A stretch of 14,343 nucleotides of DNA. Source: Gammaproteobacteria bacterium (GTDB taxonomy: Bacteria; Pseudomonadota; Gammaproteobacteria; Pseudomonadales; Halieaceae). The notes under the pieces were generated by a model, which saw nothing but the letters and a program-made list of their open reading frames with translations, did no database searches and had not been told where the DNA came from. The DNA lies in contig PDSN01000096.1 in NCBI GenBank assembly GCA_002748505.1, forward strand, positions 1 to 14,343, in the 5' to 3' direction. The translations under genes and the position numbers were made by a program. Shown one piece after another: positions 7,649 through 14,277 of this stretch (positions are counted from its first letter, which is position 1; the number at the start of each line of letters is the position of its first letter).

Positions 7649-8515
7649 TCACTCCGTTGATGTCAGACGATTGTCGAGAAATTGCCAGGTGCGGATGATT
7701 TCCAGGGTATCCGTGGTCGCCGCGAGTTCCTTGGGAAAGGGCGGGTAGGGCGCGGCCATGCGCACAATTTTCATCGCGGCTTCATCGAGCACACCATAGC
7801 CAGAAGAGGACAGCACCTCGACCGATTCAATCGAACCATCGGCCTTTAGCGCCACTAACAGGCGCAAGCTGCCGTAAATGTTATAGCGCACCGAGGCCCG
7901 TGGGTAATAGCGATTGCCCACCGATTCCACCCGCTGACGCCAGGCCAGTAGGTAGTCGGCCTCCAAAGAGCCTTTGGCCGCTACCGAGGTGACGCGGTTG
8001 ACTCGGGGACGACGCGCGTAGGCGGTGTTTTGTTCGTCGAGTTCAGCCTGCAAGCCGACGAGCTCCCGGGACAGTTGATCCAGTTCAGGGCTGATACCGA
8101 GCAAAGCGGCCTGCTGTTTGGCAATACGCTCCCTTTCACTGATGGGACGCGGCTCAGCATTGCGAATGGTGGCCACAAAGTGGGCGGAGGAACGGCGCAG
8201 ATAACTGGCCTGCGGTGGCGGTGCAGGCTGCGCGGTATTGCCTATGTTCTGTTCAATCTGCGTGAATTTGTCGATGTCGGACTGCTCGCCACCACCTTGT
8301 TGGTCGTGCTCCGCCAGGTGCTGTGCATCTTCAACTTCCGCTTCCTCGCCATTACTGATGGTCACTGACAACTGTTTGGGGGGCGCGCTGTTGCGGCGGT
8401 CTTCCGCGTCAAAAGTAATACTGGCCAGCACCACAAAGTGCAGGGCAATTGCCAGCGTAATTGCCACGCCCAGGCGAGAAGGGCTGGCTCGGTCGTGATA
8501 AACCGCGTAACTCAC
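7649..8515 (-). CDS. TonB-family energy transducer (TonB3-like)
   Basis: This is a predicted inner-membrane-anchored periplasmic protein of 288 residues. A short cytoplasmic tail is followed by one membrane helix (about 14-35) with a central His (H26), as in TonB. The Ser normally four residues before it is Ala (A22). The linker is not the usual Pro-Lys-rich rod: it is acidic (55-85), has one short APPP run, then a charged, probably helical stretch (125-167). The C-terminal TonB fold spans about 185-285 (YYPRASVR, GSLRLLVALKADGSIESVEV, APYPPFP). In Pseudomonas the gene beside gshB is tonB3, linked to twitching motility; orthology here is inferred from that position. The GTG start overlaps the gshB stop by 4 nt (GTGA), implying coupled translation. 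No exbBD genes are in the window. Confidence 0.85.
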   Translation of the reverse strand: MSYAVYHDRASPSRLGVAITLAIALHFVVLASITFDAEDRRNSAPPKQLSVTISNGEEAEVEDAQHLAEHDQQGGGEQSDIDKFTQIEQNIGNTAQPAPPPQASYLRRSSAHFVATIRNAEPRPISERERIAKQQAALLGISPELDQLSRELVGLQAELDEQNTAYARRPRVNRVTSVAAKGSLEADYLLAWRQRVESVGNRYYPRASVRYNIYGSLRLLVALKADGSIESVEVLSSSGYGVLDEAAMKIVRMAAPYPPFPKELAATTDTLEIIRTWQFLDNRLTSTE

Positions 8516-9465
8516 GCAGCGCCTATTTTTTGCGCAATCACCGCCATCAGGTCAGCGGCGATATTGCTGTCAAAGGCGTCATCAATTTCGCGTATACAGG
8601 TCGGACTGGTGACATTGATTTCCGTAAGATAATCGCCGATGACATCAAGTCCGGCAAAGATAAGCCCTTTTTTGCGTAAAATCGGGCCAACCCGCGCGGC
8701 GATTTCCCGGTCGCGCTGACTCAACGGCAGGGCAACACCGATACCGCCAGCAGCGAGGTTGCCTCGGGTTTCACCCTCGGCGGGAATACGCGCCAGGCAA
8801 TGGGGCACGGGCTGACCATCGAGCATTAAAATGCGTTTGTCGCCGTTACTGATATCGGGAATAAACGCCTGCGCCATGATGGTCTCGTTGCCCAGGCGGG
8901 TCAGAGTTTCTAAAATCACACTGAGGTTGGGGTCGCCCTGTTTTACTCTGAAAATCGAGGTGCCGCCCATGCCTTCCAGCGGTTTGAAGATTACATCGCC
9001 GTGGTGTTCGTAAAAAGCTTTCAAACGCGCGCTGTCACGGGATACCAACACCGGCGGGCAGCAGTCGGGAAATTGCGTGGCAAATACCTTTTCGTTGCAA
9101 TCGCGCAGGCTCTGGCAGCGATTGACAATCAACGTGCCTTCGCGCTCGGCAGCTTCCAAAATGTAGGTGCTGTACACGTACTCCGGGTCAAAGGGCGGGT
9201 CTTTGCGCATGAGTACCACATCCAGCGCACTAAGCTCACCCTCTTGCGCCTCGCCCAGGGTGTAAAAATCCGCCGGATCGCGCCGCACTTCAAGCGCTCG
9301 CCAACTCGCTTTGGCGACACCCTGATCCAGATACAAATCCTGCTGGCGCATATAAAACAGAGACCAGCCCCGATCCTGCGCCGCCCACAGCATCGCCAGG
9401 GTGGTGTCTTTTTTGTAGTTGAGGGTTTCGATAGGGTCCATCACGACCCCAATGCTAATGCTCAT
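8512..9465 (-). CDS. gshB: Glutathione synthetase
   Basis: This ATP-grasp enzyme joins gamma-glutamylcysteine and glycine to glutathione in the cytoplasm. It has 317 residues (E. coli 316). The N-terminal domain begins ISIGVVMDPIE and contains VLMRKDPPFD (84-93). The ATP-grasp core has FKPLEGMGGTSIFRV (160-174), the glycine-rich loop GETRGNLAAGG (231-241), and the metal/nucleotide site TEINVTSPTCIREID (281-295). The start is ATG with a weak GGAT upstream. It follows rsmE by 72 nt and overlaps the TonB-like gene by 4 nt. The rsmE-gshB order is also found in E. coli, so this pairing is old. Confidence 0.97.
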   Translation of the reverse strand: MSISIGVVMDPIETLNYKKDTTLAMLWAAQDRGWSLFYMRQQDLYLDQGVAKASWRALEVRRDPADFYTLGEAQEGELSALDVVLMRKDPPFDPEYVYSTYILEAAEREGTLIVNRCQSLRDCNEKVFATQFPDCCPPVLVSRDSARLKAFYEHHGDVIFKPLEGMGGTSIFRVKQGDPNLSVILETLTRLGNETIMAQAFIPDISNGDKRILMLDGQPVPHCLARIPAEGETRGNLAAGGIGVALPLSQRDREIAARVGPILRKKGLIFAGLDVIGDYLTEINVTSPTCIREIDDAFDSNIAADLMAVIAQKIGAA

Positions 9466-9537
9466 ACACAGATCCGTTTTGACAGGGCTTGTACGGTACG
9501 CAATCGCTGTGACCAGCGCAAGCGAGGAGAGCTTGTT

Positions 9538-10272
9538 TTAGCCTAAAAGCGCCATATCGCCCCATACCGACTGCACAATTGCCAACGCCGCCAGCGGCGC
9601 GGTTTCCGTGCGCAGCACCCGCGGCCCCAGGGTCAGGGGAGCAAAGCCCCGATCCCGCGCGTGCTCGATTTCAGCCTCGCTTAAGCCACCTTCAGGACCA
9701 ATTAACAAAGCGAGACTCGACGGCTGCACGTCACTTGGCAGAGCGCTGGCGCGGTGGTGCAAAACCAGTTTTAACTCCGCATTGGTGAGCGCCAACCAGC
9801 TTTCTAAATTGACGGGGTCGTGGATTTCGGGCACGCGATTACGACCACACTGCTCACAGGCACTGATTGCCACACCCTGCCAATGCCGACGTTTTTTGTC
9901 CTGCCGCTCGCCTTTGAGTTTCAAGCCACAGCGCTCGGTGGCCAGCGGCGTAATCTCACTCACCCCAAGCTCGGTGGCTTTTTGAATGACAAAATCCATG
10001 CGCTCGCCGCGGGACATGCCAATGCCCAGATGCACCGCCAACGGTGACTCCCGCTCCTGGTGGTTGCGCTTGCCAACTTGCACGATGACAGCTTTTTTGT
10101 GAATTTCGATAATTTTGGCACCACAATCCCCGCCGTTACCGTCAAATAAGATCACCTCTTCGCCGACCCGCATGCGCAGCACACGGGCGATATGAGCACT
10201 GACTTTATCATCCAACACCAGTGGACTATCACCGCAAAGAGCCTTGCTGGAGTAAAAGCGTGGTATAGACAT
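9538..10272 (-). CDS. rsmE: 16S rRNA (uracil-1498-N3)-methyltransferase
   Basis: This SAM-dependent SPOUT methyltransferase modifies U1498 of 16S rRNA in the 30S subunit. It has 244 residues (E. coli 243). An N-terminal PUA-like domain (MSIPRFY, then HIARVLRMRVGEEVILFDG) precedes the catalytic domain. The knotted SAM site is clear: LLIGPEGGLSEAEI (189-202) and LGPRVLRTETAPLAAL (215-230). MDFVIQKATELGV (92-104) is another family signature. The start is ATG with a weak purine stretch upstream. It lies in the metK-ahcY-metF-rsmE-gshB run and consumes the SAM made by the first gene product. A 62-nt gap with a strong hairpin separates it from metF. Confidence 0.96.
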   Translation of the reverse strand: MSIPRFYSSKALCGDSPLVLDDKVSAHIARVLRMRVGEEVILFDGNGGDCGAKIIEIHKKAVIVQVGKRNHQERESPLAVHLGIGMSRGERMDFVIQKATELGVSEITPLATERCGLKLKGERQDKKRRHWQGVAISACEQCGRNRVPEIHDPVNLESWLALTNAELKLVLHHRASALPSDVQPSSLALLIGPEGGLSEAEIEHARDRGFAPLTLGPRVLRTETAPLAALAIVQSVWGDMALLG

Positions 10273-10295
10273 GACGGTTCTCAGTTGGGTAGTTA

Positions 10296-10326
10296 CCCCG
10301 ATAGCGCCTCGCGGCGTCTATCAGGG
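10296..10326 (-). other. Long hairpin with GNRA loop between metF and rsmE
   Basis: On the minus strand CCCTGATAG (10318-10326) pairs over all nine positions (one T-G wobble) with CTATCGGGG (10296-10304). After one bulged A the helix continues with CGCC/GGCG. It closes on GCGA, a GNRA tetraloop. The total is 13 bp with one bulge, filling half of the 62-nt gap. No T-run follows, so it is not an intrinsic terminator. It may be an RNA-processing, stability or attenuation element that adjusts rsmE-gshB expression relative to metK-ahcY-metF. Confidence 0.6.
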
Positions 10327-10334
10327 AAAAGCAA

Positions 10335-11171
10335 TTACCGCCCCAAATTATTCAGAATCTGCACCGTCGGGTCGGCCTGGTTCATGGAGTAAAAATGCAA
10401 ACCTGGGGCGCCGCTATCGATCAGAGTTTGGCACAGTTGTGTAACCACCTCGACACCAAAATCGCGGATACTTTGCTGATCGTCGCCAAAGCCTTCAATG
10501 CGCTGGCAAATCCATCGGGGGATTTCCGCACCGCAGTTACGGGAAAAACGCGCGAGGTTTTGGAAATTCGTGATCGGCATGATGCCCGCGTAAATCGGCT
10601 TGTCGATACCCATGGCCGCGCAGCGATCCAAAAAGTAGAAATACGACTCCACGTTGTAGAAATACTGGGTGATCGCGCTGTCGGCGCCCGCATCAAACTT
10701 ACCTTTTAAGTAGTAAATATCCTTATCGTAGCTTTCCGCCTGGGGATGAATTTCGGGATAGGCCGCTACTTCAATATGAAAGTGATTGCCGGTGCGCTCG
10801 CGGATAAACGCCACAAGCTCGTTGGCATAAATCACATTGAAACCGCCCATACCCGAGGGCACATCGCCGCGCAGAGCAACCAATCGGTTGACGCCTATGG
10901 CCTTGTATTCCTCAAGTAAACGGGCGATGGTTTCCTCATCGTCTCCGCCAACGCTCAAGTGAGGCGCCGCATCCACACCGCTCTCGCGCAGGCGCTTGAC
11001 CACACCGAAGGTCGAGTCGCGTGTGGTACCACCTGCGCCATAGGTTACTGACATAAACTCCGGCGAAAACGCGGAAAACTTAGGGGCAATGTCGTTTAAC
11101 AAGCGGTCTTTTCCCGCCGCACTTCGGGGCGGGAAAAACTCGAAAGACAGGTGTTCCAAAGAGCCTGACAT
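10335..11171 (-). CDS. metF: 5,10-methylenetetrahydrofolate reductase
   Basis: This FAD-dependent enzyme makes 5-methyl-THF, the methyl donor that converts homocysteine to methionine. It has 278 residues, slightly shorter than E. coli MetF (296), with the barrel complete. Signatures in order are SFEFFPPRS (9-17, catalytic Glu equivalent to E. coli E28), FMSVTYGAGG (39-48), TRDST, LVALRGD (97-103, Asp equivalent to D120), EVAAYPEIHP (134-143), ITQYFYNVESY (167-177) and GIMPI (196-200). The start is ATG with AAGGA 6 nt upstream. Only 9 nt separate it from ahcY, so the methyl-cycle pair is translated from one message. No methionine synthase gene lies in the window. Confidence 0.97.
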   Translation of the reverse strand: MSGSLEHLSFEFFPPRSAAGKDRLLNDIAPKFSAFSPEFMSVTYGAGGTTRDSTFGVVKRLRESGVDAAPHLSVGGDDEETIARLLEEYKAIGVNRLVALRGDVPSGMGGFNVIYANELVAFIRERTGNHFHIEVAAYPEIHPQAESYDKDIYYLKGKFDAGADSAITQYFYNVESYFYFLDRCAAMGIDKPIYAGIMPITNFQNLARFSRNCGAEIPRWICQRIEGFGDDQQSIRDFGVEVVTQLCQTLIDSGAPGLHFYSMNQADPTVQILNNLGR

Positions 11172-11180
11172 GGCGTATCC

Positions 11181-12569
11181 TTAGTACTTGTAGTGGTCGG
11201 TTTTAAAGGGCCCATCCACTGACACATTGATATATTTAGCCTGTTCTGGCGTAAGCCTGGTCACCACGCCACCAAAGCCTGCCACCATATGTGCAGCGAC
11301 TTCCTCATCCAGTTTTTTGTCAAGCACAGCAACGCTCAAGGCCGAGGCTTTTTCCTCGGCGGGAAGATCGGCATACTTGCGCTCGTACAAATACATTTGC
11401 GCCAACACCTGGTTTGCAAACGAACCATCCATAATGCGCGAGGGGTGACCGGTGGCGTTGCCCAGGTTCACCAGGCGACCTTCAGATAACAGAATTAAGT
11501 GGTCGTTAGCTGCACGATCACGGTAGATCTTGTGTACTTGCGGCTTGATCTCTTCCCATTGCCAGTGCTCACGCATATAAGCGGTGTCGATTTCATTGTC
11601 AAAGTGGCCGATGTTACAGACCACCGCGCCAGACTTCAGCGCCTTGAGCATGGGCGCATCGCAAACATTGAAGTTACCCGTGGTAGTGACCACCAGGTCG
11701 GTGTTTTGTAACAAATCGCGATTCACGCCATCATCGGCACCGGTGTTCACGCCATCAATATAGGGCGATACCACCTCAAAACCGTCCATACAGGCCTGCA
11801 TGGCGCAAATCGGGTCGATTTCCGACACGCGCACCACCATGCCTTCCTGGCGCAGTGACTGAGCAGAACCCTTACCCACATCGCCGTAACCCACCACCAG
11901 TGCTTTCTTGCCAGCCATCAGGTGATCGGTACCGCGCTTGATGGCATCATTCAGGCTGTGACGACAGCCGTATTTGTTGTCGTTTTTGGACTTGGTGACG
12001 GAATCGTTCACGTTCACCGCAGGCACTTTCAAGGTGCCCGCTTCCAGCATTTCCTGCAAACGGTGCACCCCTGTAGTTGTCTCTTCGGTAATGCCGTGGA
12101 TCTTATCGAGCATCCCGTGGTATTTATCGTGCAGCATAGCAGTCAAGTCGCCGCCATCATCCAGCACCATGTTGGCATCCCAGGGTTGGCCGTCCTTCAA
12201 AATGGTCTGTTCGATACACCATTCGTACTCTTCCTCGGTTTCACCTTTCCAGGCAAAAACCGGCACACCCGCAGCAGCCATCGCGGCGGCGGCGTGATCC
12301 TGGGTGGAGAAGATATTACAAGATGACCAGCGCACCTCGGCACCCAACTCCAGCAGGGTTTCAATCAAAACGCCGGTTTGGATAGTCATATGGATGCAGC
12401 CCAGGATGCGCGCTCCCGCCAGCGGCTTGCTGGCGCGGTATTTTTCACGCAATGCCATCAGTGCGGGCATTTCGCCCTCGGCAATCTCGAGTTCACGGCG
12501 CCCCCAATCGGCGAGGCTGATGTCGGCCACTTTGTAGTCAGTGGAATTTACAGGTACGGCTGTGTTCAT
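11181..12569 (-). CDS. ahcY: S-adenosylhomocysteine hydrolase
   Basis: This NAD-dependent enzyme splits S-adenosylhomocysteine into homocysteine and adenosine, removing the product inhibitor of SAM-dependent methyltransferases. It has 462 residues and includes the extra insert (about 147-190 region) usual in bacterial enzymes compared with animal ones. Key stretches are GCIHMTIQTGVL (57-68), DDGGD (137-141), EETTTGVH (162-169), NDSVTKSKNDN (188-198; catalytic Lys 193 and Asp 197), the NAD-binding GYGDVGKG (227-234), and the C-terminal KTDHYKY with the Lys and Tyr that reach the neighbouring subunit's NAD. The start is ATG with AGGA 7 nt upstream. It lies 24 nt after metK and 9 nt before metF. 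Confidence 0.98.
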   Translation of the reverse strand: MNTAVPVNSTDYKVADISLADWGRRELEIAEGEMPALMALREKYRASKPLAGARILGCIHMTIQTGVLIETLLELGAEVRWSSCNIFSTQDHAAAAMAAAGVPVFAWKGETEEEYEWCIEQTILKDGQPWDANMVLDDGGDLTAMLHDKYHGMLDKIHGITEETTTGVHRLQEMLEAGTLKVPAVNVNDSVTKSKNDNKYGCRHSLNDAIKRGTDHLMAGKKALVVGYGDVGKGSAQSLRQEGMVVRVSEIDPICAMQACMDGFEVVSPYIDGVNTGADDGVNRDLLQNTDLVVTTTGNFNVCDAPMLKALKSGAVVCNIGHFDNEIDTAYMREHWQWEEIKPQVHKIYRDRAANDHLILLSEGRLVNLGNATGHPSRIMDGSFANQVLAQMYLYERKYADLPAEEKASALSVAVLDKKLDEEVAAHMVAGFGGVVTRLTPEQAKYINVSVDGPFKTDHYKY

Positions 12570-12593
12570 AGTGTCTTCCTCTTTCGGATGCGC

Positions 12594-13748
12594 TTACAAA
12601 GCAGCGCGCAATAATTCAGCTTTGTCGGTGACTTCCCAGCTAAAGTTCGGCAACTCGCGGCCAAAATGGCCGTACGCGGCAGTGTCGCGATAGATGGGAC
12701 GCTTCAAATTCAACATTTCAATCAAACCCTTGGGGCGCAGATCAAAATGCTCGCGCACCAACTCGGCAATGCGAGTGTCGGGCAGCTTGCCCGTACCAAA
12801 GGTGTTGATGGCAACCGATGTCGGCTCGGCCACACCGATAGCGTAGGAAATCTGAATTTCACAGCGATCCGCAAGCCCTGCAGCGACGATATTTTTTGCC
12901 ACATAGCGACCGGCATAGGCCGCCGAGCGGTCCACTTTGGAGGGGTCTTTACCCGAGAACGCGCCGCCACCGTGACGCGCCATACCGCCGTAGGTATCGA
13001 CAATAATTTTACGACCCGTCAAGCCCGCATCACCCACGGGGCCGCCAATGATGAACTGGCCGGTGGGATTGATGTGGTACAGCGTGTTATCGTGCAGCCA
13101 TTCCTCAGGCAATACCGGCTTGATGATTTCCTCCAGCACCGCTTCATGGATCTCGGCCTGGCTGATGTCTTCGTCGTGCTGAGTGGAGAGCACGACCGCA
13201 TCAATCGCCACTGGCTTGTCATTTTCGTAGCGCAACGTGACCTGACTTTTTGCATCGGGACGCAACCAGGGCAGAACACCGGCTTTACGCAGCTGTGCCT
13301 GACGCTCCACCAAGCGGTGAGAGTAATACAGCGGCGCGGGCATCAACACGTCGGTCTCGTTGGTGGCATAGCCAAACATCAGACCCTGATCGCCAGCGCC
13401 CGCCTCCTTGTGCTCGTCTTCGTCCACACCCATGGCGATATCTGGCGACTGCTTGCCGATGGCGTTAAGCACCGCGCAGGAGGCACCATCAAAACCAATT
13501 TTGGAGCTGTTGTAGCCAATATCCAGCACCACTTCGCGCACAATGTCTTCTAAATCCACGTAGGTATCGGTAGTAACCTCACCCGCAACCACCACCATAC
13601 CGGTTTTCACCAGCGTTTCTACGGCAACACGCGCCCCGGGATCATCCTTGAGGATAGCATCTAAAATCGCATCGGAAATCTGGTCGGCCATTTTGTCGGG
13701 ATGACCCTCAGACACAGACTCGGAAGTAAAATTGTTGTACAGACTCAC
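12594..13748 (-). CDS. metK: S-adenosylmethionine synthetase
   Basis: This enzyme makes SAM from methionine and ATP as a cytoplasmic tetramer. It has 384 residues (same as E. coli) and is intact: GHPDK (15-19, catalytic His), VKTGMVVVAGE (47-57), the ATP site GAGDQGLMFGYA (117-128), and the phosphate loop GGGAFSGKDPSKVDRSAAY (260-278). The best start is a GTG with AAGGAG 6 nt upstream, matching the family N-terminus (MSLYNNFTSESVSEG). An ATG one base upstream, in another frame, is immediately followed by TGA, so it cannot be the start. The gene heads the six-gene methyl-cycle and glutathione run. No clear promoter was found in the 595 bp upstream, and no SAM or SAH riboswitch pattern was recognised. 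Confidence 0.98.
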   Translation of the reverse strand: MSLYNNFTSESVSEGHPDKMADQISDAILDAILKDDPGARVAVETLVKTGMVVVAGEVTTDTYVDLEDIVREVVLDIGYNSSKIGFDGASCAVLNAIGKQSPDIAMGVDEDEHKEAGAGDQGLMFGYATNETDVLMPAPLYYSHRLVERQAQLRKAGVLPWLRPDAKSQVTLRYENDKPVAIDAVVLSTQHDEDISQAEIHEAVLEEIIKPVLPEEWLHDNTLYHINPTGQFIIGGPVGDAGLTGRKIIVDTYGGMARHGGGAFSGKDPSKVDRSAAYAGRYVAKNIVAAGLADRCEIQISYAIGVAEPTSVAINTFGTGKLPDTRIAELVREHFDLRPKGLIEMLNLKRPIYRDTAAYGHFGRELPNFSWEVTDKAELLRAAL

Positions 13749-13762
13749 ATTATTCTCCTTGG

Positions 13763-13791
13763 TAAAGTGCTTAAAGTGTCAACGCGTCAAC
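13763..13791 (-). promoter_or_regulatory. Paired direct repeats before the metK ribosome-binding site
   Basis: Read on the minus strand, GTTGAC occurs twice with 2 nt between (13778-13791). It is followed by CACTTTA twice with 2 nt between (13763-13778), one base of overlap joining the two pairs. The block ends about 7 nt before AAGGAG. TTGACA here matches a -35 box, but the -10 would fall on the ribosome-binding site, so it is unlikely to be a promoter in this position. A binding site for a regulator or for translation control is possible. Function unknown. Confidence 0.35.
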
Positions 13792-13850
13792 ATCAGCCTG
13801 CCCACAAGACATTAACTGAATGTAAACACCGTTAAATGGGATGAGAGTAG

Positions 13851-14042
13851 TCACTGTGATATTTGACAAACCCCACGTGACTGCGCAAGCACCCACGCTG
13901 ACCGGATAGCATCGTAATTATCTTTCACCCGGATCCCGCCCGACCCATAAACCTCAGAGGTAATCAGCAAACCGTCGGTAAAGAACGGTCGGGCATACTT
14001 ACAAACACCTGCACCTTCAGAGGTGCCTTTATACTGTGACAT
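13851..14042 (-). CDS. Unrecognised 63-codon open frame
   Basis: This is a possible small protein from ATG 14042 to TGA; the frame is also open upstream to about 14090, including TTG starts at 14054 and 14051. I do not recognise it. It has no membrane segment, no signal peptide and two Cys (GVCKY near the start, GVCQ near the end). It contains two similar pieces around Thr-Ser-Glu (GTSEGAG and ITSEVYGSGG). No ribosome-binding site precedes the ATG. The same DNA is rich in inverted repeats, so the frame may be an accident over a structured RNA or a remnant. It begins 18 nt from the TTAA flank of the adjacent MITE-like element. Confidence 0.25.
   Translation of the reverse strand: MSQYKGTSEGAGVCKYARPFFTDGLLITSEVYGSGGIRVKDNYDAIRSAWVLAQSRGVCQISQ
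13938..14026 (-). other. Cluster of inverted repeats upstream of metK
   Basis: There are three nested or neighbouring stems. GCACCT/AGGTGC (14011-14026) is a perfect 6-bp stem with a 4-nt loop. GCCCGACC (13938-13945) pairs perfectly with GGTCGGGC (13987-13994). Inside that pair, ACCT-CTG-AGGT on the minus strand makes a small hairpin nearly identical in sequence to the first. No T-run follows. The layout resembles a folded RNA leader or small RNA, but it matches no SAM or SAH riboswitch consensus I know. It also overlaps an open frame, so coding and RNA explanations compete. Confidence 0.35.
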
Positions 14043-14063
14043 CGGGGACAACAACTGAATTAA

Positions 14064-14082
14064 CCCGGATATTTCACCAGTA
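14064..14082 (+). repeat. Left terminal inverted repeat of the MITE-like element
   Basis: This 19-bp repeat is identical to the reverse complement of 14255-14273. Counting the TTAA and two further outer matches, 25 of 26 positions agree between 14057-14082 and 14255-14280. Just inside, GTAAAT (14080-14085) and ATTTAC (14089-14094) form a further small hairpin that has no counterpart at the right end. Confidence 0.85.
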
Positions 14083-14254
14083 AATGGAATTTACGGACAA
14101 AAGGCCTTCGAGCGTTGCTCAAACATCATGAAATGCGTAGCGGTAGCTATAGTTTGAATGATTTTGGGCAAGATTCGAAGTCATTTTTTTCGAAATAGGT
14201 ATAAATTGCACATGTGTTTTTGCTGCCATTCATGACATAACAAGGTAGCCGCCG

Positions 14255-14273
14255 TACTGGTGAAATATCCGGG
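14255..14273 (-). repeat. Right terminal inverted repeat of the MITE-like element
   Basis: TACTGGTGAAATATCCGGG is the exact reverse complement of the left end at 14064-14082, with TTAA immediately outside (14274-14277). Confidence 0.85.
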
Positions 14274-14277
14274 TTAA

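Larger units (their letters stand above)
14064..14273. mobile_element. MITE-like element, 210 bp, TTAA-flanked
   Basis: The outer 19 bases on the left (CCCGGATATTTCACCAGTA) are exactly repeated in reverse complement on the right. The copy is flanked by TTAA on both sides (14060-14063 and 14274-14277), as expected for a 4-bp target duplication. The interior is AT-rich and encodes no protein of note, so it cannot move itself. Ends starting with CCC, 4-bp duplications and TTAA targets fit IS1380-type elements, which have been grouped with the eukaryotic piggyBac superfamily; this family assignment is inference. TTAA is its own complement, so it could instead be part of the repeat. The element lies about 310 bp upstream of metK. 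Confidence 0.7.

Noticed and set aside
6884..7660. 258-codon open frame on the plus strand opposite typA
   Set aside because: It is antisense to the GTPase domain of typA, its translation has no family features, and it runs through the typA promoter.
9505..9518. CGCTG/CAGCG hairpin between rsmE and gshB
   Set aside because: The stem is 5 bp with a 4-nt loop and no T-run; it is easily expected by chance in GC-rich DNA.
12666..13553. 295-codon open frame on the plus strand opposite metK
   Set aside because: It is fully antisense to a highly conserved gene, has no recognisable domain and no ribosome-binding site; it arises from metK codon bias.
13749..13860. SAM or SAH riboswitch in the metK leader
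   Set aside because: I could not match any consensus core of the SAM-I, SAM-II or SAH classes; a covariance-model search would be needed to exclude a divergent one.
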